The notes beneath the pieces are model-generated. The model worked only from the letters and a program-made list of their open reading frames with translations, had not been told where the DNA came from and searched no databases. 40,246 nucleotides of DNA from Chitinophagales bacterium. GTDB lineage: Bacteria; Bacteroidota; Bacteroidia; Chitinophagales; Chitinophagaceae. The stretch is from positions 1 to 40,246 of the forward strand of contig JAATFP010000031.1 of assembly GCA_015655125.1 (NCBI GenBank), in the 5' to 3' direction. Positions 16,950 to 25,679 of the stretch are shown one piece after another (position 1 is the first letter of the stretch; each line of letters begins with the position of its first letter). Made by a program: the position numbers and the translations under genes.

Positions 16950-17609
16950 TTGGATAGTTCATCCCATATAATAAGCGCACATCTCTCACCAGTTACTACG
17001 ATTGCTGACGTGGAGCAGCTTTACAGCGATGCAAAAGAAAACGGATTTGCAAAACTTTGTGTGCCACCCTTATTTGTAAAGAAAATGCGGATCGAAATTG
17101 CAGATCCAAAAATTGATCTTGCCACCGTAATCGGTTTCCCTTTTGGTTATTCGGCAGTGGAAGCAAAGCTGGCGGAAATTGTTTTGGCCATCCTGGATGG
17201 AGTAGACGAATTGTTTGTTGTGGCGAATATTGCTGCGTTGAAAAATAACGACTGGCAATATCTTGCGCAGGAACTCAATGCCATCCTGCCGGTAATAAGG
17301 TCAAAGAATAAAAAACTCGGTATCATCATCGAAGCCGGCATTCTTACAAACGAGGAGATCGTACGATGCTGCGACCTGTATGGTATTGCGGGCGTTGATC
17401 ATATCATCACTTCTACCGGCTATGCAAGCAAGGGGGCAAGTCGCGAAAATGTAAACCTGATTCGCCGCCATCTTGCAGATGCTGTGGCGATCATCGCATC
17501 CGGAAACGTGAATGACCCTATATTTGCTAAAGATCTGCTGGAAGAGGGTGCTGCTTTTGTGATTTCGGAAAAAGCGAACCAACTGGTCAAAATGGATAAG
17601 AAACCATAA
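16950..17609 (+). CDS. DeoC-like protein without Schiff-base lysines
   Basis: The 219-residue protein has the TIM-barrel layout of DeoC: FAKLCVPPLFVKKM, TVIGFPFGYS, AEIVLAILDGVDELFVVANIAAL, LGIIIEAGIL and GVDHIITSTGYASKGAS. Every catalytic position has changed. The Asp of VDMV aligns with Phe89, the Schiff-base Lys of FIKTSTG aligns with Ile153 in HIITSTG, and the second Lys of KPAGG aligns with Ile182 in AIIASGN. Phosphate-binding elements such as STG are kept. It must start at TTG 16950, as the first in-frame ATG is 45 codons in. Last member of the deoC cluster. A binding or structural role is more likely than aldolase activity. Confidence 0.85.
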   Translation: MDSSSHIISAHLSPVTTIADVEQLYSDAKENGFAKLCVPPLFVKKMRIEIADPKIDLATVIGFPFGYSAVEAKLAEIVLAILDGVDELFVVANIAALKNNDWQYLAQELNAILPVIRSKNKKLGIIIEAGILTNEEIVRCCDLYGIAGVDHIITSTGYASKGASRENVNLIRRHLADAVAIIASGNVNDPIFAKDLLEEGAAFVISEKANQLVKMDKKP

Positions 17610-17650
17610 CGTGGAACGGTTTTTGCCAAAACGCACACTATAAATTACGT

Positions 17651-18109
17651 ATGAAATCGATATTATTTTCTTTACTCACATTGTTCTCGATCAAAGCCTT
17701 TGCGCAAACTGCAGCCAATGATACCGTACCGCTTGGTGTGGTGACCGTAAATAAGGATCCGCGGATAGATATTCTTGGCAGGAAAATGGCGGATTACAAC
17801 AGCGCACTTGCCTTTGCTAATGCACGTACGGCAAAAGGATTCCGGCTGATGGTTTTGAGTACCAGCGATCGCGAGATGGCCATGAAATTACGTGCGCAAC
17901 TGTTACAGCAGTATCCCGACCAGGGCGTATATATGAGCTTTCAGTCCCCATATATCAAACTTAAGTTTGGCAACTTTCTTGAGAAGGCAGATGCCGATAA
18001 AATGCGAAACGAGTTACTTAAAAAAAAGATCATAAACGGCAATATCTACCTTTTACCGGAAACAATAGAAGTGAAGCCGGATAAGAACGCTCCCAGCGAT
18101 GATGAATAG
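17651..18109 (+). CDS. Secreted SPOR-domain-like protein
   Basis: The 152-residue protein has a signal peptide ending AFAQ (residue 19). The segment GFRLMVLSTSDREMAMKLRAQLLQQYPDQGVYMSFQSPYIKLKFGNFLEKADADKMRNEL (split here only by function) follows the beta-alpha-beta pattern of a SPOR domain, which binds septal peptidoglycan stripped of stem peptides. Residues FGNFLEKADADKMRNEL correspond to the second half of the domain. A role in the cell wall is inferred from the fold. It begins 41 bases after the DeoC-like gene and could be its own unit. Confidence 0.65.
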   Translation: MKSILFSLLTLFSIKAFAQTAANDTVPLGVVTVNKDPRIDILGRKMADYNSALAFANARTAKGFRLMVLSTSDREMAMKLRAQLLQQYPDQGVYMSFQSPYIKLKFGNFLEKADADKMRNELLKKKIINGNIYLLPETIEVKPDKNAPSDDE

Positions 18110-18195
18110 GCATTGAACAATAGGCAATTAGCCATTGTCTCACATCGAAATTCTCTGAACTTTGCCTTAACTTCACAGCAGCAAATCAATGCCGC

Positions 18196-19368
18196 ATGAT
18201 AGATAAGATCAAGAGCCTTGCGAATAAATACAAACAGGAGTTTATCGATATAAGGCACCATATTCATTCCAATCCTGAACTGAGTTATCTCGAATTTGAA
18301 ACATCTGAATTTATCCAGGAAAAGCTTTCTTCCTGGAATATTCCTTTTGAAGTAAAAGCAACTACGGGGGTAGTTGGATTAATCAAAGGAAAAAAACCGG
18401 ATACCAGGATAATCGCGCTACGTGCAGATATGGATGCCTTGCCGATCGTAGAAGAAAACCAGGTGGAATATATTTCAAAAAATCACGGCGTGATGCATGC
18501 CTGCGGCCATGATGTACATACGACCTGTTTATTGGGAGCTGCAAAGATTTTATCGGAAACAAAAGACGAATGGGAAGGAACAGTGAAACTGATCTTTCAA
18601 CCCGGCGAAGAAAAAAATCCGGGTGGCGCGAGTTTACTTATCAAAGAAGGGGTGTTGAATAATCCTGCGCCACAAAAGATATTTGCGCTTCATGTTCATA
18701 CCGGCCTGCAGGTAGGCGAATATAGTTTTCGCGGCGGAATGGTGATGGCGAGCGCTGACGAGATCTACATCACCATCAAGGCAAAAGGCGGGCATGCGGC
18801 GGCGCCGCAATTTACTGCCGATACTATTTTAATCGCTTCGCAACTGGTGGTGAGTTTACAGCAGATCATCAGCCGCAACAATAATCCGTTCAACCCATCC
18901 GTGTTGTCCATCACTTCGTTCCAGGGTGGAAATACCACAAACGTTATTCCTTCGGAAGTAAAGCTGATGGGCACCTTCAGGGCGATGAATGAAGTGTGGA
19001 GATTTAAGGCCCATGAATTGATCATCAAACAGGCAACAGATCTCGTTACAGGAATGGGCGCCGAGATCGATATTAAAATTGATGTTGGTTACCCTTTTGT
19101 TTTCAACAACGAGGTACTTAGTAAAGAAGCGCGTTCACTTGCCGAAGAATTTGCAGGCAAAGAAAAAGTAAGCGAAACAGAATTGCGCATGGGCGGCGAA
19201 GATTTTGCTTATTACACGCATGTTGTACCGGGTTGTTTTTTTCGCCTCGGTGTAGGAAATGTTGAAAAAGGAATTACAAGCAACGTTCACACACCTACCT
19301 TTAATATTGACGAAAATGCAATTGAAAATGGAATGGGAATGATGGCCTGGCTGGCTACGCAGGCTTAG
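18196..19368 (+). CDS. M20-family metallo-amidohydrolase
   Basis: The 390-residue cytoplasmic enzyme belongs to the M20D peptidase group (N-acyl amino acid amidohydrolases, hippurate hydrolase, IAA-amino acid hydrolase). It shows RADMDALPI, the metal site HACGHDVHTT, FQPGEE with the catalytic Glu pair, LHVHTG, and the closing MGGEDFAYY. The dimerisation domain spans about residues 180-295. It removes acyl groups from amino acids; the exact substrate is open. No signal peptide is present. It is preceded by the SPOR-like gene by 86 bases. Confidence 0.92.
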   Translation: MIDKIKSLANKYKQEFIDIRHHIHSNPELSYLEFETSEFIQEKLSSWNIPFEVKATTGVVGLIKGKKPDTRIIALRADMDALPIVEENQVEYISKNHGVMHACGHDVHTTCLLGAAKILSETKDEWEGTVKLIFQPGEEKNPGGASLLIKEGVLNNPAPQKIFALHVHTGLQVGEYSFRGGMVMASADEIYITIKAKGGHAAAPQFTADTILIASQLVVSLQQIISRNNNPFNPSVLSITSFQGGNTTNVIPSEVKLMGTFRAMNEVWRFKAHELIIKQATDLVTGMGAEIDIKIDVGYPFVFNNEVLSKEARSLAEEFAGKEKVSETELRMGGEDFAYYTHVVPGCFFRLGVGNVEKGITSNVHTPTFNIDENAIENGMGMMAWLATQA

Positions 19369-19517
19369 CCCAGTTTGGTTTAAAGGTCCGGACGCTAGTT
19401 GGAAGAATTGTATTCAAATGCTCTTTTTAAATTGTTGAATATTTAAATCTGAACCTCTAAACGCCTGGATTTTTAGACTATCCCCAACCACTAAACTTTA
19501 AACTCTAAACTTGTTTT

Positions 19518-20921
19518 ATGAAGATTGCTTTCCATGGTGCGGCTCGCACAGTTACCGGTTCTAAACATTTATTAACCCTTGGTAATGGGAAAAAACTCTT
19601 GCTGGATTGCGGTATGTACCAGGGAATGGGCGCGGATACGCCGGTGTTGAACAAAGATTTCGGTTTCGACCCGCGTGAGATAGATTACATGATCCTTTCA
19701 CATGCGCATATCGATCATTGTGGCTTGATTCCAAAACTGGTTAAAGACGGCTACAATGGAAAAATATTCTGCACACCGGCAACAAAAGACCTGGCTGCAG
19801 TGTTGCTGGAAGACAGCGCAGGCATCCAGGAAAATGATGTGAAGTTTGAAAACAAACGACGCGCGTTGCAAGGACTTCCGTACATACAACCTTTATACAC
19901 CACATTAGATGCACTGGCAGTAGCGGAACATTTTGAGACAGTGGATTATGATGTGTGGTTTACGATCGAACCCGGACTTGAATTTTGCTACACCGATGCG
20001 GGTCATATCATCGGTAGTGCCGCTGTGCATGTTCGCATCACCGAAAATGGTAAAACACGACAGCTTACTTTCAGCGGCGACGTGGGCCGCTACCGCGATA
20101 TTATCTTACGCTCACCGGCTACCTTTTCACAATCGGATTACATCATTCTTGAAAGCACGTATGGAAACAGCCTGCATGATGAGTATATTCAAACACCGGA
20201 TGCCATGCTCAACTGGATCAAAAGGACCTGCCTCGAAAAAAAGGGAAAACTCATCATTCCCGCATTCAGCGTGGGCCGTACGCAGGAAATATTGTATGCC
20301 TTAAACGAACTGGAGAACCAGGGCCGGTTACCGGACCTTGATTATTTTGTAGATAGTCCGCTTTCGATGAAAGCGACGCAAATTGTAAAAAGTTATCCGC
20401 GGTATTTTAATGCAAGGATACAAAAAGTGCTAAAAACCGACAATGATCCCTTTGCTTTTAAAGGATTAAAATTTACCAAATCTGTAGATGAAAGCAAGAT
20501 GCTTAATTATTACAAAGGTCCGTGTGTGATCATCTCTGCAAGTGGAATGGCGGATGCGGGACGTATCAAGCATCATATCAGCAATAATATTGAAAACAGC
20601 CGGAACACCATACTGCTCACCGGTTATTGCGAACCCAATTCACTCGGTGGAAGGCTGAAGAAACATCCCAGAGAAATTGGCATCTTCGGGCAAACACATG
20701 AAGTGAATGCAGAGATCGGAGAAGTGCGCAGCATGAGCGCCCACGGTGATTACGAGGACCTGTTTCAATTCCTGAGTTGCCAGAATCCAAGAGAAGTCAT
20801 TAAGCTTTTTCTTGTTCACGGCGAATACGATGTTCAGCTGGATTTTAAAAAGATGCTTGTGAAGAAAGGATTTCTGGATGTGGAAATTCCGGAAACACAC
20901 CAGGAGATTGGGCTTGGATGA
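19518..20921 (+). CDS. Beta-CASP metallo-beta-lactamase family hydrolase
   Basis: This 467-residue cytoplasmic protein is a metallo-beta-lactamase fold nuclease-like hydrolase of the RNA-specificity (Ysh1/CPSF73-like) group. It has the metal motif SHAHIDHCG (His62, His64, Asp66, His67), DAGHIIGSAAV, the metal ligand in FSGDVGR, the beta-CASP insertion with IIPAFSVGRTQEILYAL, and GYCEPNSLGGRL, SMSAHGDY and LVHGE. RNA processing is the likely function. A near-consensus -7 box TAAACTTG lies at 19506-19513, only four bases before the ATG, again pointing to a very short leader. Confidence 0.92.
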   Translation: MKIAFHGAARTVTGSKHLLTLGNGKKLLLDCGMYQGMGADTPVLNKDFGFDPREIDYMILSHAHIDHCGLIPKLVKDGYNGKIFCTPATKDLAAVLLEDSAGIQENDVKFENKRRALQGLPYIQPLYTTLDALAVAEHFETVDYDVWFTIEPGLEFCYTDAGHIIGSAAVHVRITENGKTRQLTFSGDVGRYRDIILRSPATFSQSDYIILESTYGNSLHDEYIQTPDAMLNWIKRTCLEKKGKLIIPAFSVGRTQEILYALNELENQGRLPDLDYFVDSPLSMKATQIVKSYPRYFNARIQKVLKTDNDPFAFKGLKFTKSVDESKMLNYYKGPCVIISASGMADAGRIKHHISNNIENSRNTILLTGYCEPNSLGGRLKKHPREIGIFGQTHEVNAEIGEVRSMSAHGDYEDLFQFLSCQNPREVIKLFLVHGEYDVQLDFKKMLVKKGFLDVEIPETHQEIGLG

Positions 20922-21005
20922 AGGTTCAGGGTGCCAGGTTCACCCATCTGGGCTATTGTTCACCTACGCCATTCGGTCTAATTTGGATTTTTAAAAATTC
21001 AGATC

Positions 21006-23009
21006 ATGACCAGATTTTTTACACTCGTGCTATTTTTCTTCGCCATACAAACGCAATTGAATGCGCAGGTGAAAATTGGCTCAACAGGTATACCCAACAC
21101 AAATGCCGTATTGGAACTGGATGGCGGCACCGGCAAAGGGTTGCTGCTTCCGAGACTTAGCAGTTCACAGCTGGCCTCACTCACAACCGCACCCGACGGC
21201 CTGTTCGTGTACAATATCACCGATGGTTTTTTATACCTGCGTAAAGGCAGTGCCTGGCAAAAAATTACAGACGCCACCACGGTCGGCGGCGGATTGACAT
21301 TGCCTTATACGGGAGTTGCCGGAACAACAGCAGGCAATCCGGTTTTTCGCATACAAAATAATTCTGCCGGCACGGCTATTTCCGGAGAAGCAATTGGTTC
21401 GGGATATGGTGTATTTGGTTACAGCAACACGGGTACAGGCGGTTATTTTGCCAGTCAGGCCGGACCAGCATTAATAACCGGAACGGGAAACGTAGGCATT
21501 GGAACACCTATCACAAGTCTTCCGCAATTTCCATTGGATGTAGTGGGGCGCATACGCATCCGAAACCAGGCAGCAGAAACGCCGGGCATCTGGTTCGAAA
21601 AACTTTCTACGCCGCTGACGCAAAGTTCTTTCTTTGGCGTACTTAATGATAGTATTGTCGGGCTCTTTGGAACGAAAAATAATCAATGGAAGTTTTTCTT
21701 CAATCACGATAATAACAACTTTGGGATATACAATTCCAATCCGCGTGCGCCATTGTCCTTCTCGGCAATCAATGGCAATAAGGTTGACCTGTATTATGAA
21801 AGTCCGACCGCTATGTACGGAATGGGGATCGGCGCTGCGGAACTGCAGTTGTACAATGCAAATGCGGGGGCGCATACCTCATTCGGTTATGGTGCCAGCG
21901 CGGCTCTTACAGAAACATTTCGCATTAATAATAATGGAACAACATGGATCAACAACCCGGTAACGTTGGCAGCAAATACAGAAATAGCCACTTATTTTAA
22001 AACAAATAATAAATACAGCGGCGCTATCAAGGCAATCGGAACCGGAGCGAACACCGCGAGGCTTGGGTTGTTTGCCTATACCGGAAATACGGCTTCCGTT
22101 CTTAAAGAATATTTGAGCATCGCCGATGACGGCAACGTTGGAATAAAAAATACCATACCTACAAATCCATTGTCATTTCCGGCAACACTGGAGAAAAAAA
22201 TATCGTTGTATCCCGGTGCTACCGGCGATGTGGGATTGGCTGTTGCAGGAAATCAATTGAAGATATATAGTGACAATAGTTCTGCCGTCACTTCTATCGG
22301 GTTTGATAATTTCAGCAATGGATTTACGGAAATATTCAGGGTTGATCCGGAGGGTTCAACAACTATTACAAATACTTCAACCTTGGCGACGAATGTGCAA
22401 TCAGCCATATTTTTTAAAGCAAATAATGCATTTACCGGAGCCATGAAAACAACCGGTACGAGCGCTTTTGCATCGCGTATAGGATTTTTTACGGGGTCCA
22501 GCCTTAATGGTGCTTCTTTAGCAGAATCAATGGTAATTACAAATGGCGGCGATGTGGGAATCAACACTACCGCGCCCAATTCAAAGCTTCAGGTAAATGG
22601 GGGTGTGAGTATGCCGATCAGAATAATCAACGGCAGCGCTACCGCCACGGACAATGATTACAGCATCCGTTTTGTTCCGCCAGGTAACGGGAATTATCAG
22701 CTTACGCTGCCAGCCGCAACTAACAGAACAGGAAGGATGTATGTAATCTCTGTAGATTGCCCTTATACCGCCGGCACTTTTTATCCTTGCCTGTATGTGC
22801 GGGATAATAATGGTGTAAATGTAATTGCAAACAATGCGGCTTACTATGATGGGGCCACAGCTGCAAATGGCGCCATTGAATTTAATGCTTTGATGTACCT
22901 GCAATTCAATAACGGGGAAACGAATTTACCGGTAAAAAGAAAAGTGAGCATCACTGTACAAAGCGATGGCAGCAAATGGGTGATTATCGATGGTGATTTT
23001 AAAAATTAA
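21006..23009 (+). CDS. Secreted repeat protein with tail-fibre-like architecture
   Basis: The 667-residue protein has a signal peptide (ends LNAQ, residue 21). It starts with a segment common in Bacteroidetes surface proteins, VKIGSTGIPNTNAVLELDG then GKGLLLPRLSSSQLASL and GLFVYNITDGFLYLR. The middle has glycine-rich GNVGIGT and DGNVGI turns, as in phage-tail-like trimeric fibres. Two tandem units of about 137 residues, at 249-385 and 388-524, share APLSF/NPLSF starts, AELQLYN/NQLKIYS, TETFRI/TEIFRV and GNVGIKNT/GDVGINTT ends. The C-terminal 140 residues are a separate domain with two Cys. I see no S74 chaperone. The function is unknown; a surface structural protein is likely. Confidence 0.75.
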   Translation: MTRFFTLVLFFFAIQTQLNAQVKIGSTGIPNTNAVLELDGGTGKGLLLPRLSSSQLASLTTAPDGLFVYNITDGFLYLRKGSAWQKITDATTVGGGLTLPYTGVAGTTAGNPVFRIQNNSAGTAISGEAIGSGYGVFGYSNTGTGGYFASQAGPALITGTGNVGIGTPITSLPQFPLDVVGRIRIRNQAAETPGIWFEKLSTPLTQSSFFGVLNDSIVGLFGTKNNQWKFFFNHDNNNFGIYNSNPRAPLSFSAINGNKVDLYYESPTAMYGMGIGAAELQLYNANAGAHTSFGYGASAALTETFRINNNGTTWINNPVTLAANTEIATYFKTNNKYSGAIKAIGTGANTARLGLFAYTGNTASVLKEYLSIADDGNVGIKNTIPTNPLSFPATLEKKISLYPGATGDVGLAVAGNQLKIYSDNSSAVTSIGFDNFSNGFTEIFRVDPEGSTTITNTSTLATNVQSAIFFKANNAFTGAMKTTGTSAFASRIGFFTGSSLNGASLAESMVITNGGDVGINTTAPNSKLQVNGGVSMPIRIINGSATATDNDYSIRFVPPGNGNYQLTLPAATNRTGRMYVISVDCPYTAGTFYPCLYVRDNNGVNVIANNAAYYDGATAANGAIEFNALMYLQFNNGETNLPVKRKVSITVQSDGSKWVIIDGDFKN

Positions 23010-23031
23010 AAGGTTCAAACCTTAAACCTTT
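23009..23031. terminator. Short mirror repeat between convergent genes
   Basis: AAAGGTT (23009-23015) is mirrored by AACCTTT (23025-23031), covering the stops of both convergent genes, which end only five bases apart. It may act as a shared bidirectional terminator but is weak. Confidence 0.4.
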
Positions 23032-24265
23032 GCAATCGGAATGCTGATGTATCTACTTCCGTCTTTTTATTTCCAATTAACTGGCTCACGAGCAATCCTG
23101 TAGCCGGTCCTTGTGAAATACCCAGCATGGCGTGACCACCTGCAAATACGACGTTATCATATTTATCCGTTTTTGAAATATAGGGTAACCCATCCGGAGT
23201 AACGGGCCGCAGGCCGTTCCATACTTTATCCTGGGAAGGAAAATCAATGTTCAACCCGGGGTAAAAACTTTTTACTGAAGTGTAAATACCCTGCATTCGT
23301 TTGATCAACACTTTATCGTTGATGCCGCTGAGCTCCATCGTGCCGCCGATGCGGAGTTCATGGTTCCATGGTGTGATGGCACAACGCCCGTCTACCAGTA
23401 TCGCAGGATATTTTATATTATTTTCAACATGACTGTATGTATGGCTATAACCTTTGCCGGGCTGCAACAGTAATTTTATGCCGAGCATGTTGCTTATTGC
23501 CGGTAACCAGCTGCCTGTAGCGATCACCAGCTTTTCGCAGGTAAATTTTTCTTCGTTTTCAATCACTGCAGAAACCCGATTGCCGCTTTTTTCAAAGCCG
23601 CTGACAGAAATGTTAAGGAGGAAATTTACGCCTTTGTTTTTTAAATTATTTTTCAAAGCTGTCATCATCCTTCCCGGATGAAAATGGCAATCGTCTTTAA
23701 ACAAAACGGCACCCGCAACATCTATTTCAACATCCGGTTCCAGTTCCTGTACTTTATTTCTTTTTAATCGTTCAACTTTTAACCCGAATTTCTCAGCATC
23801 GTCAGCCAAATGAAATTCATGATTCAAAGCCGCTTCACTTTTACACATCATCAGGCAACCTTTTTCTTCCATGGAAAAATGATCGCCGATATCATCCCGT
23901 ACATCGTTCATCAATTGTCTGCTGAGTTGCAAAATATTGTTGAGATGTGGCGCATGTTTGGCTACCGTTGCAGCGTTGCAGTTTTTATAAAAATGCCATG
24001 CCCATTGAATTAAATCCCAGTTTAACCTTGGTTTGATATAAAACGGGCTGCTGCTGCTCATCATATGCTTAAATCCTTCGGCGATGATTCCCGGCGAGGC
24101 AAGTGGTACGAAATGGCTCGGCGACATATAGCCCATGTTCCCAAAGGAGCAACCGTCGGTAATGTCGTTGCGTTCAATTACCGTTACCCGGTAACCGGCT
24201 CTTTGTAAATAATACGCACTGAAAAGTCCAATAACGCCGCCGCCGATGATTGTTACGTTTTCCAT
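23015..24265 (-). CDS. FAD-dependent D-amino acid dehydrogenase
   Basis: The 416-residue protein is a DadA/DAO-type flavoenzyme that oxidises D-amino acids and passes electrons to the membrane chain. The dinucleotide motif IIGGGVIGLFSAYYLQRAGY at the very N-terminus binds FAD, followed by ERNDITDGCSFGNMGYMSPSH, where the S-GN-G pattern is typical. The C-terminal FAD site reads WNGLRPVTPDGLPYIS and GHAMLGISQGPATG. D-proline or D-hydroxyproline are possible substrates but are not resolved by sequence. It diverges from the fatty acid hydroxylase gene across a long inverted repeat. Confidence 0.88.
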   Translation of the reverse strand: MENVTIIGGGVIGLFSAYYLQRAGYRVTVIERNDITDGCSFGNMGYMSPSHFVPLASPGIIAEGFKHMMSSSSPFYIKPRLNWDLIQWAWHFYKNCNAATVAKHAPHLNNILQLSRQLMNDVRDDIGDHFSMEEKGCLMMCKSEAALNHEFHLADDAEKFGLKVERLKRNKVQELEPDVEIDVAGAVLFKDDCHFHPGRMMTALKNNLKNKGVNFLLNISVSGFEKSGNRVSAVIENEEKFTCEKLVIATGSWLPAISNMLGIKLLLQPGKGYSHTYSHVENNIKYPAILVDGRCAITPWNHELRIGGTMELSGINDKVLIKRMQGIYTSVKSFYPGLNIDFPSQDKVWNGLRPVTPDGLPYISKTDKYDNVVFAGGHAMLGISQGPATGLLVSQLIGNKKTEVDTSAFRLQRFKV

Positions 24266-24271
24266 TTTTTA

Positions 24272-24363
24272 ACCGCAGAGAAATAAGTAAATAGTTTTTT
24301 ACACAGCTAAGGTAAGATAGAAATTCCTGGGTGTAAACCCTATTTACTTTTTTCTGAGCGGTT
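24272..24363. repeat. 33-base imperfect inverted repeat in a divergent gap
   Basis: The arm 24272-24304 (starting AACCGCAGAGAAATAAGTAA) is mirrored by 24331-24363 (ending CTGAGCGGTT). About 26 of 33 positions agree, including a block of nine, AGTAAATAG / CTATTTACT. It lies between the D-amino acid dehydrogenase and sterol desaturase genes, whose starts flank it. Confidence 0.8.
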
Positions 24364-24381
24364 AAACCGGGAACTTTCTGT

Positions 24382-24389
24382 TACATTTG
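24382..24389 (+). promoter_or_regulatory. -7 promoter element, TACATTTG
   Basis: An exact TAnnTTTG match 14 bases upstream of the ATG at 24404. It would drive the sterol desaturase family gene and lies just outside the inverted repeat. Confidence 0.55.
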
Positions 24390-24403
24390 ATGTAATAAAT
24401 TTT

Positions 24404-25675
24404 ATGGAAACCTACGGAAAGATTCTATTGATTGCTATGCCCGCTTTCCTGCTCCTCGTACTGTTTGAAAAATGGTACGGCTGGCGCAAGGGAAAAAATA
24501 CCGTGCGCCATATGGACATGGTGAGCAGCCTCACTTCCGGTGTTACAAATGTTACTAAAGATGTACTCGGACTTGCTTTTGCGCTACTTACCTACGAATG
24601 GCTTGTTGATCACATTGCACTTACGCATATCAAAGCAACCTGGCTCACTTATGTAGTGGCGTTCATTGCGCTGGATTTTGCGGGCTACGCTGTTCATGCG
24701 TTGGATCATAAGATTAATTTTTTCTGGAACAGCCATCTTGTACACCACAGCAGCGAAGAATTTAATCTTGCCTGCGCATTACGCCAAAGTGTTTCGGTTT
24801 TTGTAAGACTGTTTGCCATCTTGCTGCTGCCAGCCGCAGTGTTGGGCGTGCCTGCGTCCGTGATTGCGCTGGTGGCGCCATTGCATTTATTCGCACAATT
24901 CTGGTATCATACGCAACATATCGGTAAAATGGGTTTCCTGGAAAAGATCATCGTAACGCCATCGCATCATCGGGTTCATCATGCCATCAACAAAGAATAC
25001 ATCGATAAAAATTATGGACAGATACTGATCATCTGGGATAAGGTTTTCGGTACTTTCCAGGAAGAATTAAAAGAAGCGCCGCCGGTGTACGGTATCACGC
25101 GACCGGTACGCACCTGGAACCCAATCAGAATAAATTTCCAGCATATCAGCCTGCTTATCAAAGATGCGTGGCGCACAAAAAACTGGAAAGATAAAATAGC
25201 CGTTTTCTATAAACCAACAGGATGGCGACCCGCAGATGTTACCGAAAAATATCCGGTATTTAAAATTGACGATGTGTACAAATTTGAAAAATATGATACA
25301 GTAAATTCAAAGCTGTTCGTAGTGTGGACATGGATACAACTGATCATCCTCTTGTTATTGGTAAGCTATCTTTTCGGAAACATTGCGGCAATAGGAAAGC
25401 CTGCCATTTTTATTTATGGCGCATTCATATTTTTATTTGTATACGCACTTTCGGAATCGATGGACAAAAGCAGGTATGCTTATTTATGGGCCGCAATCAA
25501 CGCAGGGACGGGTATAGGTTTGATCGTTTATTACAACGATTGGTTTGGCGCGTCGACGTGGTTGCCTTTCGTAAAGTATGTGTTGGCCGGGTATTTTGTT
25601 TTATCTGCGATTGTGGTTATTTGGTTCAGTTTCTACGAACGCGGAACGGAGAAAGAGCAACCGTTGGCAGGCTGA
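24404..25675 (+). CDS. Sterol desaturase / fatty acid hydroxylase family protein
   Basis: This 423-residue integral membrane protein belongs to the di-iron fatty acid hydroxylase superfamily (alkylglycerol monooxygenase and sterol desaturase relatives). Histidine clusters that bind two irons are present: HALDH (98-102), HLVHH (111-115), His172 in HTQHIGK, and HHRVHH (188-193). Hydrophobic segments lie near 8-22, 50-75, 80-100, 130-165, and four more from about 305 to 415. The C-terminal set is a second membrane region. The likely reaction is O2-dependent hydroxylation or cleavage of a lipid; the substrate is unknown. Confidence 0.88.
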   Translation: METYGKILLIAMPAFLLLVLFEKWYGWRKGKNTVRHMDMVSSLTSGVTNVTKDVLGLAFALLTYEWLVDHIALTHIKATWLTYVVAFIALDFAGYAVHALDHKINFFWNSHLVHHSSEEFNLACALRQSVSVFVRLFAILLLPAAVLGVPASVIALVAPLHLFAQFWYHTQHIGKMGFLEKIIVTPSHHRVHHAINKEYIDKNYGQILIIWDKVFGTFQEELKEAPPVYGITRPVRTWNPIRINFQHISLLIKDAWRTKNWKDKIAVFYKPTGWRPADVTEKYPVFKIDDVYKFEKYDTVNSKLFVVWTWIQLIILLLLVSYLFGNIAAIGKPAIFIYGAFIFLFVYALSESMDKSRYAYLWAAINAGTGIGLIVYYNDWFGASTWLPFVKYVLAGYFVLSAIVVIWFSFYERGTEKEQPLAG

Positions 25676-25679
25676 TTCG

